Shown one piece after another: positions 1 to 7,186 of a stretch of DNA of 7,918 bases (positions are counted from its first letter, which is position 1; every line of letters starts with the position of its first letter). The DNA comes from Flavobacteriales bacterium CG18_big_fil_WC_8_21_14_2_50_32_9 (lineage in GTDB: Bacteria; Bacteroidota; Bacteroidia; Flavobacteriales_E; Vicingaceae): the NCBI GenBank assembly GCA_002770955.1, contig PCUH01000150.1, positions 490 to 8,407 on the forward strand, read 5' to 3'. Position numbers and translations under genes: made by a program. Below the pieces are notes generated by a model. It was not told the origin of the DNA. It worked only from the letters and a program-made list of their open reading frames with translations, and ran no database searches.

Positions 1-963
1 ATCTTTGTAAACAGCCGTTGTTTCACTTTTGGCAATTAATTCTAATCGTTTTGCAGCTCCTTTAAATGTAGCTATTGCCCTAAAAAAATCAGCATCATCA
101 ACACCCAATTGATTGCAAATTAATTTTGCTCCATTTATATTTTGTAAATTATGGTCGCCAAAAACCATAAGAGGAATATTTCCTATTTCTGTTTTAAGAA
201 AAGTAATTCCTTTTTCAATGTAATTAGCTGGTGTTGAATAACCTTCCTTTTTAATTTTTGAAGTGTTTTTGGTAACCAATTTTTTTAAAACAATATCATT
301 TTCGCAATAGGTTAAATATCCATTGGGTTCAATCTGATTAATAAAAATGTCAAATTGTTCTATATAATTTTCAAAAGTTGGGAAAACATTGATGTGATCC
401 CAAGCAATTCCACTTATTAATGCAATATGAGGTTTATAAAGATGAAATTTGGGTCTTCTGTCAATAGGAGAAGAAAGGTACTCATCTCCTTCAAGAATAA
501 TTACAGGTGCATCTGTTAGTTGAACCATGGTTTCAAAACCTTCCAATTGAGCTCCAACCATATAATCAAAATCAAAGTTGCATTTTTCTAACACATGCAA
601 TACCATTGCTGTAATAGAAGTTTTTCCATGACTTCCTCCTATAACTACCCTGGTTTTGTTTTTTGATTGTTCGTAAATATACGCTGGATAAGAATATATC
701 GTTAATCCTAATTCTTGAGCTTTAAGTAATTCAGGGTTATCAATTCTGGCGTGCATTCCTAAAATAACAGCATCAATATCAGCTGTAATTCTATTTTCAT
801 CCCAACCGAATTTTTCAGGCAAAAGCCCATAAGAGGCAATTCTGCTTTTACTTGGTTCAAAAATCTCATCGTCAGAACCGGTAACTTGATATCCTTTTTT
901 GTGTAAGGCTATGGCTAAATTATGCATAGCACTACCTCCTATTGCAATAAAATGTACTCTCAA
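1..963 (-). CDS. mpl: UDP-N-acetylmuramate:L-Ala-gamma-D-Glu-meso-DAP ligase (Mpl-type Mur ligase), C-terminus cut off by window edge
   Basis: This is a cytoplasmic ATP-dependent Mur ligase. By family it would attach a recovered murein tripeptide to UDP-MurNAc in cell-wall recycling. The 321 codons present show an N-terminal Rossmann-type domain (HFIAIGG, residues 4-10, then VTGSD at 27-31). They also show the ATP loop GGSHGKTS (109-116, Lys114), the EGDEY acidic motif (158-162), WDH (189-190 is DH), and the start of the C-terminal domain with GDHNLQN (269-275) and FKGAAKRLE (300-308). The family is about 450 aa, so roughly 130 residues lie beyond position 1. No in-frame ATG precedes residue 13, which sits inside the nucleotide-binding loop, so the TTG at 963-961 is chosen as the start. 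The resulting N-terminus (M)RVHFIAIGG matches the E. coli Mpl pattern MRIHILGICG. It begins 24 nt after the stop of the preceding gene and is probably co-transcribed with it. MurC is the alternative, but the EGDEY/WDH pattern and absence of a MurC-like N-terminal extension favour Mpl. Confidence 0.88.
   Translation of the reverse strand, partial: MRVHFIAIGGSAMHNLAIALHKKGYQVTGSDDEIFEPSKSRIASYGLLPEKFGWDENRITADIDAVILGMHARIDNPELLKAQELGLTIYSYPAYIYEQSKNKTRVVIGGSHGKTSITAMVLHVLEKCNFDFDYMVGAQLEGFETMVQLTDAPVIILEGDEYLSSPIDRRPKFHLYKPHIALISGIAWDHINVFPTFENYIEQFDIFINQIEPNGYLTYCENDIVLKKLVTKNTSKIKKEGYSTPANYIEKGITFLKTEIGNIPLMVFGDHNLQNINGAKLICNQLGVDDADFFRAIATFKGAAKRLELIAKSETTAVYKD
961..963 (-). promoter_or_regulatory. 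Probable TTG start codon of mpl
   Basis: In the mpl frame, the codons between the preceding gene's stop (988-990) and the conserved RVHFIAIGG segment contain no ATG or GTG. The only conventional initiation codon is TTG at 963-961. Starting at the first ATG (codon 13) would remove the glycine-rich loop. There is no Shine-Dalgarno sequence upstream, which is usual in Bacteroidota. Confidence 0.65.
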
Positions 964-987
964 AATATAGATTTGGTTAAAAAAGGA

Positions 988-1710
988 TTATAAATCATTT
1001 TCACTAACAACTTTTCCGCTAGCGTATTTCACTTTTTTTGTGGGTTTACCAGTTTCATCAAAAAGTGTCCAAGTGCCTATTCGCTCATAATCAAAAATAG
1101 ATTTGTTATACTTCATTTCTCCTTCTTCTTTAAGTTGACCGTTTGCGTGATAGTAAATTTGTTTTAAAATTAATTTTTTCTTATCGGTAAGAGTAAGTGT
1201 ATTTTCGGGTGTTCCATTTTCAAAATAGTTGGCTTTAAACACATAATATTGAATGTTTTTATCATATTCTTCAACAAATTCTGGATTTCCGTTTGGATAA
1301 AAATCTTGCCATTTCACAGCTTGATTTTCGATGTATTCTATTTCTGATTTTATTTTTCCATCAGCATAATAAATAGTCATTTTACTTTTTTTAATGTCAG
1401 TCAATCTGAAATTTCGTTCCACTTTTCCATTTGGAAAATAGTTTTTATACACTTTTAGTTGTCCATCCACATAGAAACCTTTGTGTAATAATTGACCACT
1501 TTTATAGTAATCTTCAATATATCCATTTGCAGCATAACCTCTTGCATCATTTCTTATGGAATCTTTTCCTAACATAATGTTGAGAGGTTCGTATTTAATA
1601 ATACCAAACTTTTCATCAACAACATCTTCAGGGGCGTAACTTTCTTGTGATTTAATGGTTTGAACTAATGTTATCAAACTAATAATTAATAAGTATTTAA
1701 AAATTTTCAT
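988..1710 (-). CDS. Secreted MORN-variant repeat protein (YwqK family)
   Basis: This 240-aa protein of unknown function begins with a signal peptide: Lys2 and Lys5, then a hydrophobic stretch LLIISLITLV (7-16), with likely cleavage after about residue 21 (IKSQ). There is no lipobox Cys, so it is probably periplasmic or surface-exposed rather than a lipoprotein. From about residue 65 it is built of degenerate units of the form Y-Y/F-x-x-G-x-h-x-x-x-h-x-Y. Examples are YYKSGQLLHKG (68-78), YFPNGKVERNF (91-101), YYADGKIKSEIEY (114-126), FYPNGNPEFVEEY (137-149), YFENGTPENTLTL (162-174), YYHANGQLKEEG (186-197) and LFDETGKPTKKVKY (216-229). This is the MORN-variant repeat that databases label 'YwqK antitoxin'. 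No toxin gene is adjacent, so that label should not be read as function. It lies 47 nt after nhaC and 24 nt before mpl, which suggests one operon and possibly an envelope role. Confidence 0.85.
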   Translation of the reverse strand: MKIFKYLLIISLITLVQTIKSQESYAPEDVVDEKFGIIKYEPLNIMLGKDSIRNDARGYAANGYIEDYYKSGQLLHKGFYVDGQLKVYKNYFPNGKVERNFRLTDIKKSKMTIYYADGKIKSEIEYIENQAVKWQDFYPNGNPEFVEEYDKNIQYYVFKANYFENGTPENTLTLTDKKKLILKQIYYHANGQLKEEGEMKYNKSIFDYERIGTWTLFDETGKPTKKVKYASGKVVSENDL

Positions 1711-1757
1711 ATGTATGTGTATTTTTTTATAACTACGTATAAATTAGTATAATGTTT

Positions 1758-3206
1758 TTATTTATTTTCAGATTTTACAAGTTTAGCGATTTTAATGTTT
1801 AAAAAACCAAAAAGTATGGTCATAATTGGACTAAGAATATTAAAAAAGCAATACATAAAATAATCGCCTGTTGCAACACCTAATACTGTTGAATGATAAG
1901 CTCCACAAGTATTCCAAGGTACTAAAACAGAAGTAACAGTTCCCGAATCTTCTAAAGTCCTACTCAACACTTTGGGATGTAACCCTCTTTTTTTATATAT
2001 CTTAGCAAACATTCTTCCAGGAACAACAATTGCTAAATACTGATCTGAAGCTGTTAAATTAAACACAACGCATGAGGTGGTTGTGGTTGCGATTAAAGAA
2101 CCCGTTGACTTTGCAAAAATCATAATGGATTTAGTAATTGTTTTAAGCATACCTGTTTTTTCCATAACTCCTCCAAAAATCATAGCACAAATAATTAACC
2201 ATATTGTATTGAGCATTCCTTTCATTCCTCCAGAAGAAAGTAATTCATTCACAAGATTATTGTTGGTAACAATAGCTATATCTGTTGTCATTGCATTCAC
2301 AACTACTTCATAAGCAGCATAAAAAAAATTTGTTTTCTCAGATAGTGACATGATTAAATCCAGTTGAAAAATAACTGCAAATATACCTCCTAAAATACTA
2401 CCCAAAAACAATGCAGGTATGGCTGCAACTTTTCTAATAATTAATCCTATCACAATTAATGGGACAAGAAACAGCCATGGTGTAATGTTAATTTTTGATG
2501 CTATTGCTAATTTGAGTGCGATTACCTCTTCCACGCTTCCTGTTGAAGTAAATGTAAAACCAATAATTAAAAACAATACAAGTGTAATAATTATGGAAGG
2601 AATTGTTGTATAAGCCATATATTTAATATGCGTAATTAAATCCGTTCCTGCCATTGCAGGAGCTAAATTAGTGGTATCAGACAATGGCGACATTTTATCT
2701 CCGAAATAAGCTCCAGAAAGAATTGCTCCTGCAACTAATCCTTTATCAAAATCAAGCACCCCTCCTATTCCTATTAATGCAATACCAACGGTGGCAGCTG
2801 TAGTCCATGAACTTCCTGTAGCAATAGAAACAATAGAGCAAATAATGCAAGTGGCTGGCAGAAAAAATAAAGGATTTAAAATATCCAATCCATAATAAAT
2901 CATGGCTGGAACAACTCCACTCAACATCCAAGTGCCAGCCAAAGCACCTATCAACAATAAAATAATTAATGCAGGAAGAGCAGATTTAATACTCTTAATA
3001 ATACCTTGCTGAATAAATTCCCACTTATAACCAATAGACATTGCCAAAATAACTGCAACAGCGGTTGATAATAATAATGCCAATTGATTAGCTCCTCCTA
3101 ATGCATTGTCGCCAAAAACTTTCAACACATTTAAAATTAAAAGTCCAACTAAAACCAAAATAGGTAATATTGATTGAAATAAATTAGGCTTTCTATTGTT
3201 ATCCAT
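1758..3206 (-). CDS. nhaC: NhaC-family Na+/H+ antiporter
   Basis: This inner-membrane secondary transporter would exchange Na+ for H+. Related members instead exchange malate and lactate with ions, so the exact substrate is open. Its 482 aa match the usual family length. About eleven or twelve hydrophobic segments can be seen, including 12-30, 41-58, 78-95, 112-129, 137-152, 200-217, 243-257, 262-281, 333-347 and 452-471. Family motifs include GSSWTT (131-136), GAYFGDKMSPLSDTTNLAP (165-183, dense in polar and acidic residues that could line the ion path), TASDQY (385-390) and VPWNTCGAY (429-437). The ATG at 3206-3204 gives a short polar N-terminus before the first helix. It is the first gene of the leftward unit. 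A -7-like TACATTTA lies on the minus strand at 3234-3227, but no clear -33 element accompanies it. The gene appears intact. Confidence 0.93.
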   Translation of the reverse strand: MDNNRKPNLFQSILPILVLVGLLILNVLKVFGDNALGGANQLALLLSTAVAVILAMSIGYKWEFIQQGIIKSIKSALPALIILLLIGALAGTWMLSGVVPAMIYYGLDILNPLFFLPATCIICSIVSIATGSSWTTAATVGIALIGIGGVLDFDKGLVAGAILSGAYFGDKMSPLSDTTNLAPAMAGTDLITHIKYMAYTTIPSIIITLVLFLIIGFTFTSTGSVEEVIALKLAIASKINITPWLFLVPLIVIGLIIRKVAAIPALFLGSILGGIFAVIFQLDLIMSLSEKTNFFYAAYEVVVNAMTTDIAIVTNNNLVNELLSSGGMKGMLNTIWLIICAMIFGGVMEKTGMLKTITKSIMIFAKSTGSLIATTTTSCVVFNLTASDQYLAIVVPGRMFAKIYKKRGLHPKVLSRTLEDSGTVTSVLVPWNTCGAYHSTVLGVATGDYFMYCFFNILSPIMTILFGFLNIKIAKLVKSENK

Positions 3207-3349
3207 TGCAAAATTGTTCTAGAGCGTAAATGTAAAAATAAATTATTGAACATTAAAATTAAGTTATCATTTGTTGGTAAACAATTCTTCTATTTTCTTT
3301 GTTGCCACATTAAATTTATATAGTAAGTTTATAACCTCATTTATAACTC
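3207..3349. other. Divergent intergenic region between nhaC and the glycosyltransferase
   Basis: This 143-nt, very AT-rich gap separates two genes transcribed away from each other, so it must hold promoters for both. Each direction has only an imperfect -7 element: TACATTTA for nhaC (minus strand, 3234-3227) and TAAGTTTA for the glycosyltransferase (3324-3331). I see no convincing operator or structured RNA. Confidence 0.6.
3298..3331 (+). promoter_or_regulatory. Possible Bacteroidota-type promoter for the glycosyltransferase
   Basis: TTTG at 3298-3301 is followed after 22 nt by TAAGTTTA at 3324-3331, one base away from the Bacteroidota -7 consensus TAnnTTTG. The spacing is at the long end of what is accepted. 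The predicted transcript would start roughly 10 nt upstream of the ATG at 3350. Confidence 0.3.
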
Positions 3350-4255
3350 ATGATTTCTATTCTTATTCCTATATATAACTTTGATGTTTGTGCGTTTGTG
3401 AATAAGCTACATACTCAAGCAACAAAAGCATCTATCCCATTCGAAATCATACTCATGGATGATGCTTCAATCGCTATTAATAAAGAGAAAAATAGTTCAT
3501 TAAAGTCGCTTCCCTGTCTTAAATACATTCAATTAGAAACAAATGTAGGTAGATCTAAAATCAGAAATTTACTGGCAAATGAAGCTATTTATGAAACTTT
3601 GCTCTTTTTAGATTGTGATTCTGATATTTCAAGTGAATTTTATTTGAGTAATTATATCAATGAATGCACCAAAAATGTAGTTGTATGTGGAGGAACAATT
3701 TATCAACAAAATGCTCCAACAGATAAAAAAATGATGTTGAGATGGAAATATGGAAAAAATAGAGAAGTTAAAACTGCTTTAGAAAGAAACAACAATCCTA
3801 ATTCTGCTTTAACAACCAACAACTTCCTAATTTCAAAAAACATTTTTAATCAAATTAAATTTGAGGAAACTATTGTAAAATACGGACATGAAGACACCTT
3901 ATTTGGCTACAAATTAAAGAAAAACAAAATCACAGTTAAGCACATTGATAATCCATTAATTCATGTAGGATTGGAAAATGCAGATGTTTTTATGCACAAA
4001 ACCAACCAAGGTATTGAAAATTTAATTGAAATTATTGAACTTCATAAGATTGAAAATGATTTTTTTAGTGATGTTCGTCTGTTAAATTACTTTTATTTCA
4101 TCAATAAACTAAAATTAAGACCCGCATTTCAACTACTAAATAAAATAGTTAGTCAACATCTATTTAATCATTTAATCAAAAGTGATAATCCAAAACTTAT
4201 TTTATTTGATATTTATAAGCTGCTTTATATCAACAGATTCAAGTTAAACAAATAA
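3350..4255 (+). CDS. Family 2 glycosyltransferase (GT-A fold)
   Basis: This 301-aa predicted inverting glycosyltransferase would transfer a sugar from a nucleotide-sugar to an unknown acceptor, probably in surface polysaccharide synthesis. The N-terminus is a typical GT-A start, ISILIPIYNFD (2-12). Asp37-Asp38 in ILMDDAS (34-40) probably contact the nucleotide. NVGRSKIRN (65-73) is the usual NxGxxxARN-like helix. LLFLDCDSD (84-92) supplies the DxD metal site (Asp88, Asp90). NNFLISKNIF (157-166) and YGHEDTLFGYKL (178-189) give the acceptor side and candidate catalytic acid pair Glu181-Asp182, as in chondroitin-polymerase-like GT2 enzymes. No membrane-spanning segment is seen. The Lys-, Phe- and Leu-rich C-terminus (about 215-301) lies outside the recognisable fold and could be a peripheral membrane or partner-binding part. 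It has no other polysaccharide genes beside it, so its acceptor cannot be guessed from context. Confidence 0.88.
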   Translation: MISILIPIYNFDVCAFVNKLHTQATKASIPFEIILMDDASIAINKEKNSSLKSLPCLKYIQLETNVGRSKIRNLLANEAIYETLLFLDCDSDISSEFYLSNYINECTKNVVVCGGTIYQQNAPTDKKMMLRWKYGKNREVKTALERNNNPNSALTTNNFLISKNIFNQIKFEETIVKYGHEDTLFGYKLKKNKITVKHIDNPLIHVGLENADVFMHKTNQGIENLIEIIELHKIENDFFSDVRLLNYFYFINKLKLRPAFQLLNKIVSQHLFNHLIKSDNPKLILFDIYKLLYINRFKLNK

Positions 4256-4330
4256 TCTTACTATTTATAATTGGTATGAATTCAAAAGAACAACCTATCT
4301 CAGGTTAAAATATTAGCTCTATTTTTTTAA

Positions 4331-4356
4331 AATTCGTAATTTCATAATTTGTAATT
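4331..4356. repeat. Short direct repeat AATTyGTAATT (two copies, 15-nt period)
   Basis: AATTCGTAATT (4331-4341) and AATTTGTAATT (4346-4356) differ at a single base and are spaced 15 nt start to start. They lie upstream of the possible parC promoter. At this base composition, chance is a real possibility. Confidence 0.4.
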
Positions 4357-4390
4357 CAAAAAGTAAAAAATAGCAATAAAAACCATTAAA

Positions 4391-4420
4391 TTTGAAGCGA
4401 AAATTAAAAAAGTACCTTAT
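4391..4420 (+). promoter_or_regulatory. Weak candidate promoter for parC
   Basis: TTTG (4391-4394) is followed after 18 nt by TACCTTAT (4413-4420), which matches the TAnnTTTG consensus at only four of its six fixed positions. It would start a transcript about 12-15 nt before the parC ATG. A short A-rich leader (TTGTAAAAA) precedes the ATG, as is common in Bacteroidota. Confidence 0.28.
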
Positions 4421-4439
4421 TGTAATGCTATTGTAAAAA

Positions 4440-7175
4440 ATGTCAGACGAACAAAACCCAGAAAGAGACGAAGAATTTGAAGCTGCTAATGAGAATAACT
4501 CATTAGAAAATGTTATCCAGATATCAGGAATGTATAAAGAGTGGTTTTTAGACTACGCTTCCTATGTGATATTGGAAAGAGCTGTACCACATTTACATGA
4601 TGGATTAAAACCCGTTCAACGAAGAATTTTGCATTCCATGAAAGAAATGGATGATGGTCGTTACAACAAAGTAGCAAACATTATTGGAAACACCATGAAA
4701 TATCATCCTCATGGAGATGCTTCCATTGGTGATGCGTTGGTGCAGTTAGGACAAAAAGACCTCCTCATTGATTGTCAAGGAAACTGGGGAAACATTTTTA
4801 CAGGAGATAGAGCAGCTGCCCCTCGATACATAGAAGCCCGACTAACAAAATTTGCATTAGAAGTTGTATTTAATGCTAAAACAACTACTTGGCTTGCTTC
4901 TTACGATGGAAGAAACAAAGAGCCTTTTACTTTACCTGTTAAATTCCCACTTCTTTTAGCTCAAGGAGTTGAAGGTATTGCCGTTGGATTGGCGTGCAAA
5001 ATTCTTCCTCATAATTTTAATGAATTAATTGATGCATCTATTGCTTATTTAAGAGGGAAAAATTTTACGTTACTTCCTGATTTCATTACTGGTGGTTCAG
5101 CCGATTTTTCTGGATATAATGATGGAATAAGAGGTGGTAAAGTTAAAGTAAGAGCTAAAATTATTCAAGAAGATAAAGTTACCTTAAAAATAACCGATTT
5201 ACCTTTTGGTGTTACCACCGACAAGCTCATAGAATCAATACTTAAAGCAAACAACAGTGGTAAAATAAAAGTAAAAAAAGTAGAAGACAATACCTCTGAC
5301 ATGGTAGAGATTATGCTTCATTTACCTTCAGGAGTTTCTCCCGACAAAATGATAGATGCTCTTTATGCTTTTACAGATTGTGAAATTTCAATTTCTCCTA
5401 ACTCCACCGTAATAGAAGATGATAAACCTAAGTTTTTGGGCGTTACCGAAATGCTAAAAATTTCCACCGACCAAACTGTGGAATTGCTAAAACTAGAACT
5501 TGAAATTAGAAAAAATGAACTTGAAGAACAATGGCATTTTTCATCATTAGAAAAAATATTTATAGAAAATAAAATTTATGTTCAATTGCATGGTTTGGGC
5601 TATGAAGAAGCTATTGAAAAATCATTAGAACTACTTATTCCATTTAAAAATAAATTATTAAGAGCTGTTACGGACGAAGATGTTAAGCATTTACTAGAAA
5701 TTAAAATGCGAAGAATTACACGTCATGATGCCGAAAAAGCTGATGAAAAACTTATTGCTTTAGAAGAAGAGTTAGCAAAAACCATTCATCATTTGGAGCA
5801 TTTAGTTGATTTTGCTGTTGATTATTTTAAAGACCTTAAAAAGAAATATGGCGAAGGACGTGAACGAAAAACAGAAATTCGTTCGTTTGAAAATATTGAT
5901 GCTGCTAAAGTTGCCGTAAACAATGCTAAGCTTTATGTAAACAAAGAAGAAGGGTTTGTGGGACACGGTTTAAAAAGAGGTGAAGGCGAATTTGTTGCCG
6001 ATTGTTCTGATATTGATGATATTATTGTTTTTAGAGAAGATGGAAAAATGATGGTAACTCGTATTTCCAATAAAACTTTTGTTGGAAAAGGAATTATCCA
6101 TGTTGGCGTATGGAAAAAAGATGATAAAAGAACTATTTACAACATGATTTATCAAGATGGAAAAATAGGTGCAGCAATGATGAAGCGTTTTGATGTAACT
6201 TCCATCACAAGAGATAAAGAATATGACTTAACAAAAGGAACTGTAGGTTCAAAAGTATTATGGTTTACAGCAAATCCAAATGGAGAAGCAGAAACAGTAC
6301 TGGTTAAACTTCGACCTAAAGCAAATGTTAGAAAACTTAAATTTGAAATTGATTTCTCTGAGCTCGCCATTAAAGGAAGAGGAGCTAATGGAAATAAAGT
6401 AACCAAATACCTTATTGCTAAAATTGAGTTGAAAGAAAAAGGTGTTTCTACACTTGCCGCTCGAAAAATATGGTTTGACGACACTGTTCAACGCTTAAAC
6501 TCTGAAGGAAGAGGTGATTTCTTAGGTCAATTTGGTGCTGACGATAAAATCCTAACCATAAAACAAAATGGTGAATATCAATTGGTTGGTTTTGATTTGT
6601 TTACAAAATTTGATGAGGATATGATTGTAATTGAAAAATGGAATCCAAAAAAACCTGTTACTGCCATTTATTTCGATGGTGAAAAAGAGCAATATAATGT
6701 GAAACGGTTTTTAGTAGAACCCACTGACAAAAAAGTTTTATTTATTACTGAACACGAAAAATCATTTTTAGAAATCGTTTCAACTGATTGGCTTCCTCAA
6801 ATACAATTAAATTTTGCAAAAATAAAAGGTACTGAAAAAGATTCTGAAATTTTAAATTTAGAACAATTTATTGCTATAAAAGGGTTGAAAGCAATAGGAA
6901 ATAGACTTACAACCAACAAAATTAAAAACATTGATTTGCTGGAGCCTTTGCCTTTTGAAGAAGTTCAGGAACCTATCATAGATAATCAAGAAAGCAATGA
7001 TGAATTGATTTTAAATGATAACATTAGTGATTTTTCACCTGAAGAAAAAATACTAGAATCGTCTTCTTCTACTGATAACGAAAAGGAATTGACAACAATA
7101 CTTCCTAAACAGAAAGCAAAACCAATTAAAGATGTTTTGGATGATGATGAAGAAAATCAAATGACTCTGTTTTAG
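4440..7175 (+). CDS. parC: DNA topoisomerase IV subunit A (Bacteroidota type ParC)
   Basis: This is the DNA-breaking subunit of topoisomerase IV, which works with ParE as an A2B2 complex to unlink replicated chromosomes. In its 911 aa, the winged-helix breakage domain (about 25-160) has VPHLHDGLKPVQRRIL (49-64), HPHGD (89-93), QGNWGN (113-118) and AAAPRYIEARL (125-135), with catalytic Arg129-Tyr130. The tower (about 160-335) includes GIAVGLACKILPHN (179-192). Coiled-coil arms follow at about 346-380 and 425-480. A beta-pinwheel C-terminal domain spans about 495-830. It lacks a canonical GyrA box (QRRGGKG); the nearest match is the degenerate KGRGANGNK (645-653). That absence argues for ParC rather than GyrA. 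Compared with E. coli, a segment before QGNWG is about four residues shorter. An acidic, Ser/Glu/Asp-rich tail (838-911) ends in QMTLF. The quinolone-region Ser is Ala94, while Asp98 keeps the acidic position. parE is not adjacent within the window. Confidence 0.93.
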   Translation: MSDEQNPERDEEFEAANENNSLENVIQISGMYKEWFLDYASYVILERAVPHLHDGLKPVQRRILHSMKEMDDGRYNKVANIIGNTMKYHPHGDASIGDALVQLGQKDLLIDCQGNWGNIFTGDRAAAPRYIEARLTKFALEVVFNAKTTTWLASYDGRNKEPFTLPVKFPLLLAQGVEGIAVGLACKILPHNFNELIDASIAYLRGKNFTLLPDFITGGSADFSGYNDGIRGGKVKVRAKIIQEDKVTLKITDLPFGVTTDKLIESILKANNSGKIKVKKVEDNTSDMVEIMLHLPSGVSPDKMIDALYAFTDCEISISPNSTVIEDDKPKFLGVTEMLKISTDQTVELLKLELEIRKNELEEQWHFSSLEKIFIENKIYVQLHGLGYEEAIEKSLELLIPFKNKLLRAVTDEDVKHLLEIKMRRITRHDAEKADEKLIALEEELAKTIHHLEHLVDFAVDYFKDLKKKYGEGRERKTEIRSFENIDAAKVAVNNAKLYVNKEEGFVGHGLKRGEGEFVADCSDIDDIIVFREDGKMMVTRISNKTFVGKGIIHVGVWKKDDKRTIYNMIYQDGKIGAAMMKRFDVTSITRDKEYDLTKGTVGSKVLWFTANPNGEAETVLVKLRPKANVRKLKFEIDFSELAIKGRGANGNKVTKYLIAKIELKEKGVSTLAARKIWFDDTVQRLNSEGRGDFLGQFGADDKILTIKQNGEYQLVGFDLFTKFDEDMIVIEKWNPKKPVTAIYFDGEKEQYNVKRFLVEPTDKKVLFITEHEKSFLEIVSTDWLPQIQLNFAKIKGTEKDSEILNLEQFIAIKGLKAIGNRLTTNKIKNIDLLEPLPFEEVQEPIIDNQESNDELILNDNISDFSPEEKILESSSSTDNEKELTTILPKQKAKPIKDVLDDDEENQMTLF
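7158..7172 (+). other. QMTLF at the ParC C-terminus: candidate sliding-clamp-binding motif
   Basis: The last five residues of ParC (907-911) are Q-M-T-L-F. They fit the bacterial beta-clamp-binding pentapeptide pattern QL(S/D)LF, with Gln at position 1 and Leu-Phe at positions 4-5. The motif sits at the very end of an acidic, probably disordered tail, the usual placement for such peptides. The functional reading is inference. Confidence 0.4.
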
Positions 7176-7186
7176 AAAAAGTTGTT

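Larger units (their letters stand above)
4256..4439. other. Intergenic region upstream of parC
   Basis: This 184-nt AT-rich gap lies between the glycosyltransferase stop and the parC start. It contains a weak AACCT/AGGTT hairpin (5-bp stem, 5-nt loop, about 4290-4306). A T7 run follows about 17 nt later, too far away for a confident intrinsic terminator. It also holds a pair of AATTyGTAATT repeats (4331-4341 and 4346-4356) and a possible promoter near 4391-4420. I see no open reading frame worth calling. Confidence 0.5.

Noticed and set aside
988..1710. Toxin-antitoxin module suggested by the YwqK name
   Set aside because: The protein is exported, and neither neighbour resembles a toxin.
2077..2613. 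Two plus-strand frames (2077-2313 and 2419-2613) opposite nhaC
   Set aside because: They lie antisense inside an intact, well-recognised transporter, and their hydrophobic composition mirrors the membrane-protein codons. No promoter or family motif is seen.
4290..4330. Intrinsic terminator after the glycosyltransferase
   Set aside because: The AACCT/AGGTT stem is only 5 bp and the T7 run is about 17 nt away, so it does not form a convincing terminator.
5970..6491. Three minus-strand frames (5970-6155, 6152-6484 and 6258-6491) opposite parC
   Set aside because: They overlap each other and the continuous pinwheel domain of ParC, with no recognisable motif. They are chance openings.
4440..7175. 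Calling this gene gyrA instead of parC
   Set aside because: There is no canonical GyrA box in the C-terminal domain, and the breakage-domain sequence follows the shortened Bacteroidota ParC pattern.
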